Source of the DNA: Paenibacillus sp. MAHUQ-63
GTDB lineage: Bacteria > Bacillota > Bacilli > Paenibacillales > NBRC-103111
Assembly (NCBI RefSeq): GCF_028765165.1
Contig: NZ_JARADB010000001.1
Location: 248,001 to 312,000, forward strand
Length of the DNA stretch: 64,000 bases
Direction: 5' to 3'
Below, in pieces: positions 35,742-43,663 of the stretch. The translations under genes and the position numbers were made by a program. Numbering within the stretch: position 1 is the stretch's first letter; every line of letters starts with the position of its first letter. The notes under the pieces were generated by a model that did not search any database, had not been told where the DNA came from, and saw only the letters and a list, made by a program, of their open reading frames with translations.

Positions 35742-35775
35742 AACCCGGTTTTTTATTTGTCCGGGTTCTTTTTTT
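35742..35775 (+). terminator. Terminator of the 26-residue peptide gene
   Basis: AACCCGG and CCGGGTT form the stem, followed by seven T. Confidence 0.82.
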
Positions 35776-35798
35776 GGGGGCTATATAACAACATCGAT

Positions 35799-36002
35799 TC
35801 AAGAGGTTCTCTTACATATACGGTAGTAAACAAAAATGCATATGAAATAAATCGGGAACAAAATCAGCCCAAGAAAAGCAGATAATAAAACTAAATCAAC
35901 CTTTCTACTTTCATTATCTGAATCAAAGTTAATAAATCCATACAAAGTCGAGAAGAACCATAATACTGTTATTAGATAACCCAGTTTATAAGGCAGCTTC
36001 AT
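35799..36002 (-). CDS. Small two-helix membrane protein
   Basis: A 67-residue protein with two predicted membrane helices (about 6-25 and 38-60) separated by an acidic loop, and a basic C-terminal end. AAGGTGAT before the ATG supports a real gene. No family recognised. Confidence 0.6.
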   Translation of the reverse strand: MKLPYKLGYLITVLWFFSTLYGFINFDSDNESRKVDLVLLSAFLGLILFPIYFICIFVYYRICKRTS

Positions 36003-36147
36003 TTTATCACCTTCAAGTTTAACTTATCATTCATTGTACTTATGTGTAAGTACTAAATATTAATAGTACTCATGAGCTTACATACTACAACGCAAAGAAC
36101 CGCAAGCTCATGACCTACGGCTTTCTAGTGCTTATTTTAGCATTATT

Positions 36148-36324
36148 TTAGTGATTTCTTTCCAGTTCCTTTTGTTGAGCGTCAAGCTTATCCATAATGT
36201 TATTCATTTTTACTTGAAGCCAATCTTTCGTGTACACCGTTAACAATGTTTCCTTCGACAAATGAAGGGCATTCAATATGATTTCAATCTCAGCTTCGTT
36301 TAAATGGTTATTTTCTTCCAGCAT
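36148..36324 (-). CDS. Hypothetical 58-residue helical protein
   Basis: A short frame beginning MLEENNHLNEAEIEIIL and ending KLDAQQKELERNH, mostly helical and charged. GGGGAGGT lies 7 bases before the ATG, one of the best ribosome binding sites in this part of the window. The size and helical make-up recall small phosphatase or anti-regulator peptides such as Spo0E relatives, but the Spo0E signature is not present. No function assigned. Confidence 0.6.
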   Translation of the reverse strand: MLEENNHLNEAEIEIILNALHLSKETLLTVYTKDWLQVKMNNIMDKLDAQQKELERNH

Positions 36325-36647
36325 AAGATGAACCTCCCCTTTGAAGATCTCACATTAAGTATGGGAAAGAAGCCGTGAGGATAAACCTCTACGGTCCTTT
36401 TAGGCTGTCTAAAATCAGATATGCACTTGTGGGATAAGGAGCGCTTTATTCTTAGAAAAGCGGAATAATTTAAAAAGTTGTACAAAAAATAATACTATTA
36501 ATAGTTATATTTACCATTATATTTAAGCATCCGGATTAATACGTTTCTTTTTCAGTTCTTCTTGATATCTTCGAATGGTTTGTTTTCCGCTTATTCCACT
36601 TTTCACAAGAATGGAGGTTGTTGGTTTGTCACCTATGCATGAAATGA
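36325..36647. other. Gene-poor stretch with a short coding remnant
   Basis: AT-rich DNA. On the minus strand, 36523-36606 encodes a 27-residue tail beginning with a GTG (VKSGISGKQTIRRYQEEL, then Lys-rich to the stop), open upstream to about 36660. It has no ribosome binding site and looks like the end of a lost gene. Nothing else is visible. Confidence 0.4.
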
Positions 36648-37286
36648 TGCAACAAGCTTATTTTAGTCGTATATAGCAGCGAACTGATTGAAGAACCTAA
36701 ACCATTCAACATGGCTAAAGAGATTTTAAAGCGTCTTATGTTTAATGCAGGTGTAAAAACATGCAATACGATTGGTGACGGTATCGCTGCCGTCTTATCC
36801 GGCGATACTTTGGTCGTTATTGAGGGTATTGAACAAGCTAATCTTGTTAGTTCTAAAGGTTTCAAGGATAGAGGCGTTGAGGAACCTGCAACTGAAAATA
36901 ACGTACGAGGACCAAGAGATGGCTTCACAGAAAGTCTACGGACCAATACGGCGCTTGTTCGCAGACGGATCAAGGACCCGATGCTGCGTCTTGACGCAAT
37001 GGTGATCGGAACAAGATCGAAGACAGATATAAATATTGCTTACATTCAGGATCTGGTTAAAGAAGGGCTTGTCGAAGTGGTAAAACAGAGGCTGGGGCGC
37101 ATAAAGATTGATGCTATTCTGGAAAGCGGCTACATCGAAGAGTTGATTGAAGACGCACCAGCAAAAGCCGGAATAGTAAAGGAGCAGAAACCAACCAGAC
37201 GCGGGCACGCCAGTCGATTCATCATGGCCGGCTGCCGCGGTGTCTTTATACAACTATCGTCACCGGTAATGAGTACGAAAGATTGA
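36648..37286 (+). pseudogene. Decayed GerA-family spore germination receptor gene
   Basis: The frame encodes the N-terminal cytoplasmic domain of a GerA/GerKA-type germinant receptor subunit: a hydrophobic DTLVVIEG strand, VRGPRDGFTESLRTNTALVRRRIKDP, then YIQDLVKEGLVEVVKQRL and ILESGYIEELIED. A normal subunit continues for about 300 more residues with membrane helices. Here the similarity breaks off after IEELIED and the frame ends about 45 residues later in unrelated sequence. The 5' part is also missing. No ribosome binding site precedes the ATG at 36711. Clearly a remnant. Confidence 0.75.
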
Positions 37287-37305
37287 TTCAGCCTAACAAC
37301 ATGAT

Positions 37306-37319
37306 TGAAAGCGCTTATA
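37306..37319. promoter_or_regulatory. cre-like box
   Basis: TGAAAGCGCTTATA matches the cre consensus at 13 of 14 positions, about 130 bases before the small Cys-rich gene. No sugar gene is nearby, so this may be chance. Confidence 0.25.
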
Positions 37320-37447
37320 TATTCTTTGCAAATAGAACTATAATCGTTATTGTAGACTATGAGTAAACGGATTATCGTCAAGCAGCTGGAGTACATAACT
37401 GTTGAGATTTCTGGCATCGCATTTAAATTTTGAAAGGAGTGCGTTGT

Positions 37448-37642
37448 ATGGATCATACAAACTCGTATTACTGTTGTGAATGCTGCAGAATTGTACCCGA
37501 AGATTATGTGATGTACTTTTTTAAAACGGATTATAAGCGCATTTCAGGCTATGTTTATCGAACAGGTGTATGTTCATGTTGTTGTGAAAAGAAGCAAATT
37601 TCAATAAAAGATGATGCAGAAATTCATGTAGAACTACGTTGA
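37448..37642 (+). CDS. Small Cys-rich protein (64 residues)
   Basis: A 64-residue protein with CCECC near residues 9-13 and CSCCC near 42-46, spaced like a zinc ribbon. AAAGGAG lies upstream of the ATG at 37448; an in-frame ATG at 37430 would put that site inside the gene. It is followed 55 bases later by another short Cys-containing frame. Function unknown; metal binding is inferred from cysteine spacing only. Confidence 0.55.
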   Translation: MDHTNSYYCCECCRIVPEDYVMYFFKTDYKRISGYVYRTGVCSCCCEKKQISIKDDAEIHVELR

Positions 37643-37697
37643 CGTTGCTCTTGACGTCCGACACAACAAATTGCCTATGTAACACCGAGGTGATTCA

Positions 37698-37832
37698 ATG
37701 TACTATTGTATACAGTGTAAAGAACTCCACTTGCGTTCTAAATCGAAACAAATCCTAATTTTTTGTTCAGGGTTCCATTACATTGGTTCAACTCTTTATA
37801 ATGCCGGGGTTTGCAATATTGAAAGAAAGTGA
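37698..37832 (+). CDS. Very small Cys-containing protein (44 residues)
   Basis: Starts MYYCIQCKELHLRSKSK and has two further cysteines (FCSG, GVCN), similar in layout to the preceding protein. GAGGTGATTC stands before the ATG. A hairpin follows 12 bases after the stop. Probably a second member of the same small-protein unit. Confidence 0.45.
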   Translation: MYYCIQCKELHLRSKSKQILIFCSGFHYIGSTLYNAGVCNIERK

Positions 37833-37844
37833 CCTCAATAAAAC

Positions 37845-37879
37845 AGGGAGCAGTTGACGGCACCGCGGCGGTCTGCTCC
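37845..37879 (+). terminator. Hairpin after the small Cys-rich genes
   Basis: GGGAGCAG and CTGCTCCC form the stem around a GC-rich loop. The tail is weakly U-rich (CGTTGTTAA). Confidence 0.5.
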
Positions 37880-37964
37880 CCGTTGTTAACTAATGTTCCC
37901 AGTTATTTGAACAAAGTTAGGTTAAAATTAGCTATTTTTCTTTTCAACTTTATTAAACGTATCA

Positions 37965-38019
37965 AACACAACTCCCAAATACCCTTCAAGGTCATTTGGG
38001 CACGTTGTGTTTTTTAGTT
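37965..38019 (+). terminator. Strong terminator upstream of the SLH-protein gene
   Basis: AACACAAC-CCCAAAT pairs with ATTTGGG-GTTGTGTT and is followed by TTTTAGTTTTC. Confidence 0.78.
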
Positions 38020-38135
38020 TTCTCGATTGCGGCACGCGAGCCTCAACATTCGGTGCGGCTGTCAATTAAATGATGAGAGACAGCAGAGCGGGTAGAAAAA
38101 CATGTTAAAGTTTTCTCTATAAATTTAGGTAAATT

Positions 38136-38164
38136 TTGCCGATACATGTAGAGGATTTTAATTT
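38136..38164 (+). promoter_or_regulatory. Promoter of the SLH-protein gene
   Basis: TTGCCG (38136-38141) and TAATTT (38159-38164) are separated by 17 bases, about 45 bases before the start codon. Confidence 0.45.
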
Positions 38165-38210
38165 CTTTTAGCCAATTTAATTAGGTTTCTAATGTAAAGG
38201 AGTGAAAAAT

Positions 38211-41200
38211 ATGATAAGAAAGCTTACCTTTCTCCTGCTTGCACTTTCGTTGTTCGTTACGCTAACGGTTACCCCGTTGGTTTACATACCGAGTGCTTCA
38301 GCAGCTGATGTTTGGGTAGATGTGAGTACCCCGGATGAACTGAAAGATTTGAGCTTGTCCTCTACCAATCTAACCTTAAATTACAGGCTAACGCAAGATA
38401 TCGATTTATCCGGAGCTGACTTGACACCTATCGGACAATATAACATTCGTCCGTTTGTAGGCAAGTTCGATGGTCAAGGGCATGTGATCAAAAATTTTAC
38501 GGTTAATAAACCTGGTGCGAATTATGTCGGATTTTTCAGCTACACCGATGGGGCGACAATTTCGAATGTTCATTTCATGAACGCCACTCTCCGCGGGACG
38601 ATGTATGTCGGCGGATTGGCAGGCCATCTGAAAGAGTCAACCGTGTCGAATGTATCCTTTTCCGGTACTGTGAGCGGTAATGATTCCGTTGGCGGATTAA
38701 CGGGCTACAGTGACTTCTCCAAGATCACAGACAGCTATGTAACCGGAACGGTCGCCTCAGGGGCATCCCCTCAAACCAGCTTCGGCGGGATTGCCGGTTA
38801 TGCCACAGGCAACAACTTCTTTGGGGGGATCTTTAATTCGTACGCCAACGCAGTGGTTACCGGCGGCTCCAATGCCGGCGGCCTCGTCGGAAGAGTAGGG
38901 ACTCCGCCTAAGGTCCAGAACGCTTATTGGGATACGGAGTCCAGCGGAGTCAATGTTTCGGCTGGCGGCGGAACAGGCAAGACGAAGGCTGAACTGATGC
39001 GCAAAGCAACGTTTAGCGGTTGGGACTTTGCGGGCACGTGGGGCATTATTGAGGAAATTACCCCTCCGCTGGCTTACAGCCAATATGCCAAAGTTGCCTT
39101 AAACTCCCTCACAGTAACCAATGCGCCCGACGGTGCAGTGGTGTCGTTAGATCGCGATTTTTCTAGCGACTATGGCAAATATACGGCACAAGTCGTGAAT
39201 AAGATGGATGAAATTACCGTTACCGGATCGCCAATGACGGGATCCTCTGCCGTCTCCGTGAACGGCGGCGGAAATTCTGAAAGCATCCCACTGAATCCGG
39301 GGTCAAACTCAATTACCATCAAAGTCACGGATACCGATGGCGCTAGCGCTGAGTATGAGCTGACCGTGATCCGGGATGCCGGGACGGCTGGCTATCCACA
39401 CCGCATTACATCCGCTGAACAGCTGGCCAGTATTGGCAATTTAACGGAGGGCTATAAGCTAAGCGACTTCTACCGGCTGGATGCCGATCTCAATCTGGCA
39501 GCTGCAGGCATCAGCAACTGGTCACCGATCGGCAGCAGTGTGACACCTTTCAACGGTGTATTTGACGGAAATCATCACACCATCGCCAATGTAACCATCA
39601 GTCAGCCCTCAGCGGACGAAGTTGGATTCTTCGGACGCACGAACAGCGCGCAGCTCCATGACTTCGCGCTAGTGAATGTGCAAGTGACAGGGAGAGACCA
39701 TGTCGGCGGTTTGATCGGGTATGCCGAAGATACGCCTGTCAGCTCCGTGTCCGTTCAGGGCGCGGTGTATGGCCAGGATCACGCAGGCGGTCTAATCGGG
39801 ACCCTCATCGCAGCAACACCTTCATCCGGCCTTGTGGACTACTCCTTCTCCGCTGCTTACGTATCCGCAGTAGCGGGCAGCTCCGGAGGCCTCATTGGCA
39901 CTACAACGGTCGCTGACGTGGTTACTCATTCCTTCTGGGATATGGCAACCAGCGGGCAAGCCATTACTTATGGTGGAGGCCTAGGTAAAACCACGAATGA
40001 TTTAATGACCAAATCAACCTTTACAGCCGGCGGCTGGCAATTCGGAAGCGGACATAGCTGGGAGATTATAGACGGTACCGGCTACCCAACGCCGCTTGCA
40101 ACTTTCGCTCATTTAACACTCAGCGGCTTAACTTTAAGCACGCCCGGCTCTTCCAATTCGATGCGCGGCTTCCAGTCCGGCACCGGCCTCTATTCGCCAT
40201 CGCTGAGTACGCCTGTAGGTGCGGCCACAATTCTGGCAACCCCTTCAACACCTGATGCGACGGTCACTTTTAACGGAACGAGCTCCAACAACGTCGCTTT
40301 AACACTTGGCAGCAACCCGGTTCTGATTCGGGTCACCTCACCGGACGGCATCTCACAAGGCTTGTACCGCATGAATATCAATGTTCCAACACCGGAAATT
40401 CAGTCGTTACAGGTTCCTTCTAACGGCACTTATGGCTTAGGTGAACCCATGGACTTCACCGTTACCTATACCCAGCCGGTCACAATCTCCGGCACCCCGG
40501 TATTGCCGCTTCATCTCGCTGGGACGGATGTCAACGCCGTCTATACCGGACAGCCCGCCGGACAACCGACCAAGCTTAAATTCCGCTACATCGTCCAGAC
40601 AGGTGACACCGATCCGAACGGCATCGAAGTCGGAACCGCTTTATCCCTTGCTCCGTCAGCCACCATTACTTCGATCGGCCAAGACGTGCCGTTGACGATT
40701 GCCGGGGTTCCCTCGCTTTCCGGTATTGTGATTGACGGCATTGTGCCTGCCATTCTTTCGGTACCGGCGACAACAACGCCTACCAATGGGCCGATTACGG
40801 TTAACGTCACGGCAGACGGAACCGGAAGTGCGCTAACCTCGCTCAAATGGGCGGCAGGTACGCATCCGGCATCGTATTTCACAAGCAGCGGGACTGTCGT
40901 AACCGCCGGTGCTTTCCAAGTGACAGATAACGGCACTTATACCATCTATGCCAAGGATGCAGCAGGTAATACAGCCGTTTCCACATTGGAGATCACGAAT
41001 ATTATTACGCAAAATCCGTCGATGCTGTTGGATTTTAATCCAAAAGAGCTTGTACATACCGGTGTCGACGTTACCGTCACCGCAGAAGCGGCGGATGCAG
41101 GCACAGGCAATGCCATTGCTGATTTGCAATGGGCGGAAGGCGCAAGAAGCGCGGCTGATTTTGCTGCACCGGGTTTTGGCACAGCGATTCCGTTGACCGG

Positions 41201-42563
41201 CAGCTTCCATGTTACGCACAATGGTACCTACACTGTCTATGCCATCGATATGGCCGGCAATCAGAAGGTTGAAACGATCACCATAGCGAATATTGTGACC
41301 CAGCTGCCAGTGATTGCCCTGGATTACACGCCAAAAAGCATTGGAGTAAGCAGCGTCACACTGACCGTCACCGCTTCGGTTTATGAAGAAGGCACGGGCA
41401 ACACGCTCAACAGCTTGCGTTGGGCGCGGGGAGACCTTGCTATAAGCAGCTTTGCCGATCCTGCTTTTGGAACGGATGTACCTGCTTCCGGACTCATTCC
41501 CGTAACACAAAACGGCAAATATACCGTCTACGCTTCGGATTTGGCGGGCAACGAGCAAGCGGTCGTCATCGAGATTACGAATGTGAGTGAAGCCTCAAAC
41601 TCAGATAGCGCTGCTGCTCCCGCTGCTCCTGTCACACCGCCAGGTCAATTCTATGTTGAACCGGGTAAAGCGTACACCTTCACCTTTGAAGGACTTACCG
41701 TGCAGATTCCGGCGGGTGCCGTGAAAGTGCCGACAACGATTACGGTAAAACGCGCAGGAACCGATGCGCAGCAGCTGATTACCCAAGGACAAGCTCTGCT
41801 TAGTGAGGCTTATAGATTAACGAAAGATGTAACCGGCAAATTCGCCGTACCGATTTCGCTGACCTTCACGGCTGATCTTAGCAAAGAGAAGCGCCCTGCT
41901 GTTTTCTATTACGATGAAGCAACCAAGCAGTGGACGAAGCTTCCAAGCAAAGCGGAAGGATCCCTGATTACGGGAGAGACGGATCATTTCACCCTGTTTG
42001 CCGTCCTCCCTGCTGCGGAAAGCAAACCCCTCGTATTGTCGGATATTACCGGCCATTGGGCCGAACAAATTATTCGCAGCAGCGCTGCACAAGGCTGGAT
42101 TAGCGGTTATCCCGACGGCACGTTCCTGCCGAATCGAGCGGTATCCCGCGCAGAATTCGCCGTCTTGCTGAACAGCGTCCTGCATCTCCCTGCCGGACAG
42201 AGCCTACCGTTCGCCGATGCCTCGAGCATACCGGCATGGGCTTCTCCCGCAGTCGCCAGCGCTGTACAAGCCGGCATCCTGAGCGGCTATGAGGACCGCA
42301 CCTTCCGGCCGGACGTCAGCATCACCCGTACGGAAGCTACGGTGATGATCGCCAAAGCGGCCGGACTTGCAGAGACGCAAGCAGCCGCAACCGGCTTCGC
42401 GGATGATGCCCGCATCGCCGGCTGGGCGAAGGGCTGGATCGCCTCCGCCCTATCTGCGAAGCTGGTTCAGGGCCAAGCGGGCAACGCTTTCCAACCGCAA
42501 GCTTCCACGACCAGAGCGGAGGCCGTCGTCCTGCTGCAGCGTCTTGCAGCGCGTCAGCCCTAA
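38211..42563 (+). CDS. Large S-layer-homology surface protein with GLUG repeats
   Basis: Secreted 1450-residue protein held to the cell wall. A signal peptide (cleavage near ASA, about residue 30) precedes two blocks of GLUG-type motifs (VGGLAGH, VGGLTGY, AGGLVGR; VGGLIGY, AGGLIGT), each followed by a cadherin-like domain. Next come three tandem repeats of about 95 residues (TVYAxDxAGN pattern), a ZU5-like segment (VEPGKAYTF to FTLFAVLP), and three C-terminal SLH domains that bind pyruvylated wall polymer. Start at ATG 38211: AAAGGAG is 8 bases upstream; an in-frame GTG at 38202 overlaps that site. A strong terminator follows. Role probably adhesion or surface binding. Confidence 0.9.
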   Translation: MIRKLTFLLLALSLFVTLTVTPLVYIPSASAADVWVDVSTPDELKDLSLSSTNLTLNYRLTQDIDLSGADLTPIGQYNIRPFVGKFDGQGHVIKNFTVNKPGANYVGFFSYTDGATISNVHFMNATLRGTMYVGGLAGHLKESTVSNVSFSGTVSGNDSVGGLTGYSDFSKITDSYVTGTVASGASPQTSFGGIAGYATGNNFFGGIFNSYANAVVTGGSNAGGLVGRVGTPPKVQNAYWDTESSGVNVSAGGGTGKTKAELMRKATFSGWDFAGTWGIIEEITPPLAYSQYAKVALNSLTVTNAPDGAVVSLDRDFSSDYGKYTAQVVNKMDEITVTGSPMTGSSAVSVNGGGNSESIPLNPGSNSITIKVTDTDGASAEYELTVIRDAGTAGYPHRITSAEQLASIGNLTEGYKLSDFYRLDADLNLAAAGISNWSPIGSSVTPFNGVFDGNHHTIANVTISQPSADEVGFFGRTNSAQLHDFALVNVQVTGRDHVGGLIGYAEDTPVSSVSVQGAVYGQDHAGGLIGTLIAATPSSGLVDYSFSAAYVSAVAGSSGGLIGTTTVADVVTHSFWDMATSGQAITYGGGLGKTTNDLMTKSTFTAGGWQFGSGHSWEIIDGTGYPTPLATFAHLTLSGLTLSTPGSSNSMRGFQSGTGLYSPSLSTPVGAATILATPSTPDATVTFNGTSSNNVALTLGSNPVLIRVTSPDGISQGLYRMNINVPTPEIQSLQVPSNGTYGLGEPMDFTVTYTQPVTISGTPVLPLHLAGTDVNAVYTGQPAGQPTKLKFRYIVQTGDTDPNGIEVGTALSLAPSATITSIGQDVPLTIAGVPSLSGIVIDGIVPAILSVPATTTPTNGPITVNVTADGTGSALTSLKWAAGTHPASYFTSSGTVVTAGAFQVTDNGTYTIYAKDAAGNTAVSTLEITNIITQNPSMLLDFNPKELVHTGVDVTVTAEAADAGTGNAIADLQWAEGARSAADFAAPGFGTAIPLTGSFHVTHNGTYTVYAIDMAGNQKVETITIANIVTQLPVIALDYTPKSIGVSSVTLTVTASVYEEGTGNTLNSLRWARGDLAISSFADPAFGTDVPASGLIPVTQNGKYTVYASDLAGNEQAVVIEITNVSEASNSDSAAAPAAPVTPPGQFYVEPGKAYTFTFEGLTVQIPAGAVKVPTTITVKRAGTDAQQLITQGQALLSEAYRLTKDVTGKFAVPISLTFTADLSKEKRPAVFYYDEATKQWTKLPSKAEGSLITGETDHFTLFAVLPAAESKPLVLSDITGHWAEQIIRSSAAQGWISGYPDGTFLPNRAVSRAEFAVLLNSVLHLPAGQSLPFADASSIPAWASPAVASAVQAGILSGYEDRTFRPDVSITRTEATVMIAKAAGLAETQAAATGFADDARIAGWAKGWIASALSAKLVQGQAGNAFQPQASTTRAEAVVLLQRLAARQP

Positions 42564-42570
42564 AATAGAA

Positions 42571-42604
42571 AGGAAGAGCCTCTAAGAGTGCTCTTCCTTT
42601 TTTT
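42571..42604 (+). terminator. Terminator of the SLH-protein gene
   Basis: AGGAAGAGC and GCTCTTCCT form a 9-bp stem followed by T7. Confidence 0.88.
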
Positions 42605-42646
42605 AAGGTCTCAACTTCGTTCCCCCACATAAGGGTTGTCCTTCAA

Positions 42647-43075
42647 TCAATCGTGTTTTCTATTGTGGTACCGAAATTGGGACCACTGATAGTGGATGAA
42701 ACAACCGATGCAAAATCCCAGTATGGCTATGAAAGCGGCTAGACCAACAATCGCGGAAGCGGCATAAGCCAACAGCGTCCAATGCAGCAAGTGACTGATG
42801 AATGCAATTAACAAAAAAAGGACAGCTAATAGCTGATTAAACTTCTGTTGTGCTTTATCTTCCGGTATGTATTCGGAAGGTTTTTTTTTGAGGAAGCCTT
42901 TTGCCGCCCGCATAATAGGATTGAAATCAAAAACAATTCCCATCAATCCGGCTATCAAAGGTACAGCCATAATCCAGTAGCCCCCTGTGACCAAGGAGAA
43001 CAGGACTGACAAAACAATTACCCATTGGTTAGCTCGGACCAAAGGCCGGGGAATGGATGGAGGGACCGTGTTCAT
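42647..43075 (-). CDS. DUF4395-family membrane protein
   Basis: A 142-residue membrane protein with four predicted helices arranged as two pairs, matching DUF4395. The segment DFNPIMRAAKGFLKKKPSEYIPEDKAQQKFNQ lies between the pairs, shown here as the family hallmark near residues 45-75. The ATG at 43075 is preceded by AAAGGTGG; an upstream TTG at 43108 is in frame but precedes that site. It may be cotranscribed with the DUF2325 gene (42-bp gap). Function unknown. Confidence 0.72.
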   Translation of the reverse strand: MNTVPPSIPRPLVRANQWVIVLSVLFSLVTGGYWIMAVPLIAGLMGIVFDFNPIMRAAKGFLKKKPSEYIPEDKAQQKFNQLLAVLFLLIAFISHLLHWTLLAYAASAIVGLAAFIAILGFCIGCFIHYQWSQFRYHNRKHD

Positions 43076-43117
43076 ACAGGATCGACCACCTTTCTTAAAT
43101 AGGACCAAAAGGAATAA

Positions 43118-43408
43118 TTATAATTGCAAAGCCTTTTCAAGTGCTCCAGTCGCGCCAAAGCCATCATGGTAATCAAGCTTCTTCCCCTTTTTCTCCGCAA
43201 GCTCCCTCACGGCCCACATCGAAGTATGTTTGATCGCACCTTTTAAGATGATTATCACATCAGCATGATTAATAATACGTTGAAAGTAGCTTTCTACCGA
43301 GCCTCCGCCCGTTTTGCCATTATGATGCTCTACAATTAAACCGCGCTTCTCGCCTAGTTTCTTGAAAGTATTGGTTTGTGTTCCGCCTATAATCGCAACC
43401 GTCTTCAT
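43118..43408 (-). CDS. DUF2325-family protein
   Basis: A 96-residue protein with a Rossmann-like start MKTVAIIGG and the DUF2325 segments VEHHNGK and ADVIIILKGAIKHTSMW. GGAGG lies 7 bases before the ATG at 43408. Function unknown in this family; structural features suggest nucleotide or small-molecule binding. Confidence 0.78.
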   Translation of the reverse strand: MKTVAIIGGTQTNTFKKLGEKRGLIVEHHNGKTGGGSVESYFQRIINHADVIIILKGAIKHTSMWAVRELAEKKGKKLDYHDGFGATGALEKALQL

Positions 43409-43465
43409 TTCAATTCCTCCATTCAAATAAATTTCTCTTTAAACGCTCCGCAATCTGTTATTCAT

Positions 43466-43493
43466 ATCGTAACTCATTATTCAATAAAGTCAA
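43466..43493 (-). promoter_or_regulatory. Promoter of the DUF2325 gene
   Basis: On the minus strand, TTGACT (43488-43493) and TACGAT (43466-43471) are separated by 16 bases. Confidence 0.45.
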
Positions 43494-43520
43494 TAGGTTT
43501 AGTCGGAATTAATTATAACC

Positions 43521-43558
43521 AAAAGGGGCTAACCGAATTACAATCATTCGGCGCCCCT
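43521..43558 (-). terminator. Terminator of the cluster 3 operon
   Basis: AGGGGC-CCGA and TCGG-GCCCCT pair, and the minus strand continues with TTTTGG. It lies about 105 bases beyond the sulfatase stop. Confidence 0.65.
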
Positions 43559-43663
43559 ATTCTCTTTATACTTATTTACCGATTATTCGGTTAATCTTTT
43601 CCGGGTACGGTAACCTTGTGTAGAGAACCATTGGATAATTAATTGGCCAACATAACAGACAAA

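Larger units (their letters stand above)
37833..38210. other. Intergenic stretch before the SLH-protein gene
   Basis: It contains two terminator-like hairpins (37845-37879 and 37965-38019) and the promoter of the SLH gene. I looked for a riboswitch fold in 38020-38120 and did not find a recognised one. Confidence 0.6.

Noticed and set aside
38020..38120. A possible riboswitch in the SLH gene leader
   Set aside because: GC-rich pairing segments are present, but no conserved riboswitch core was recognised.
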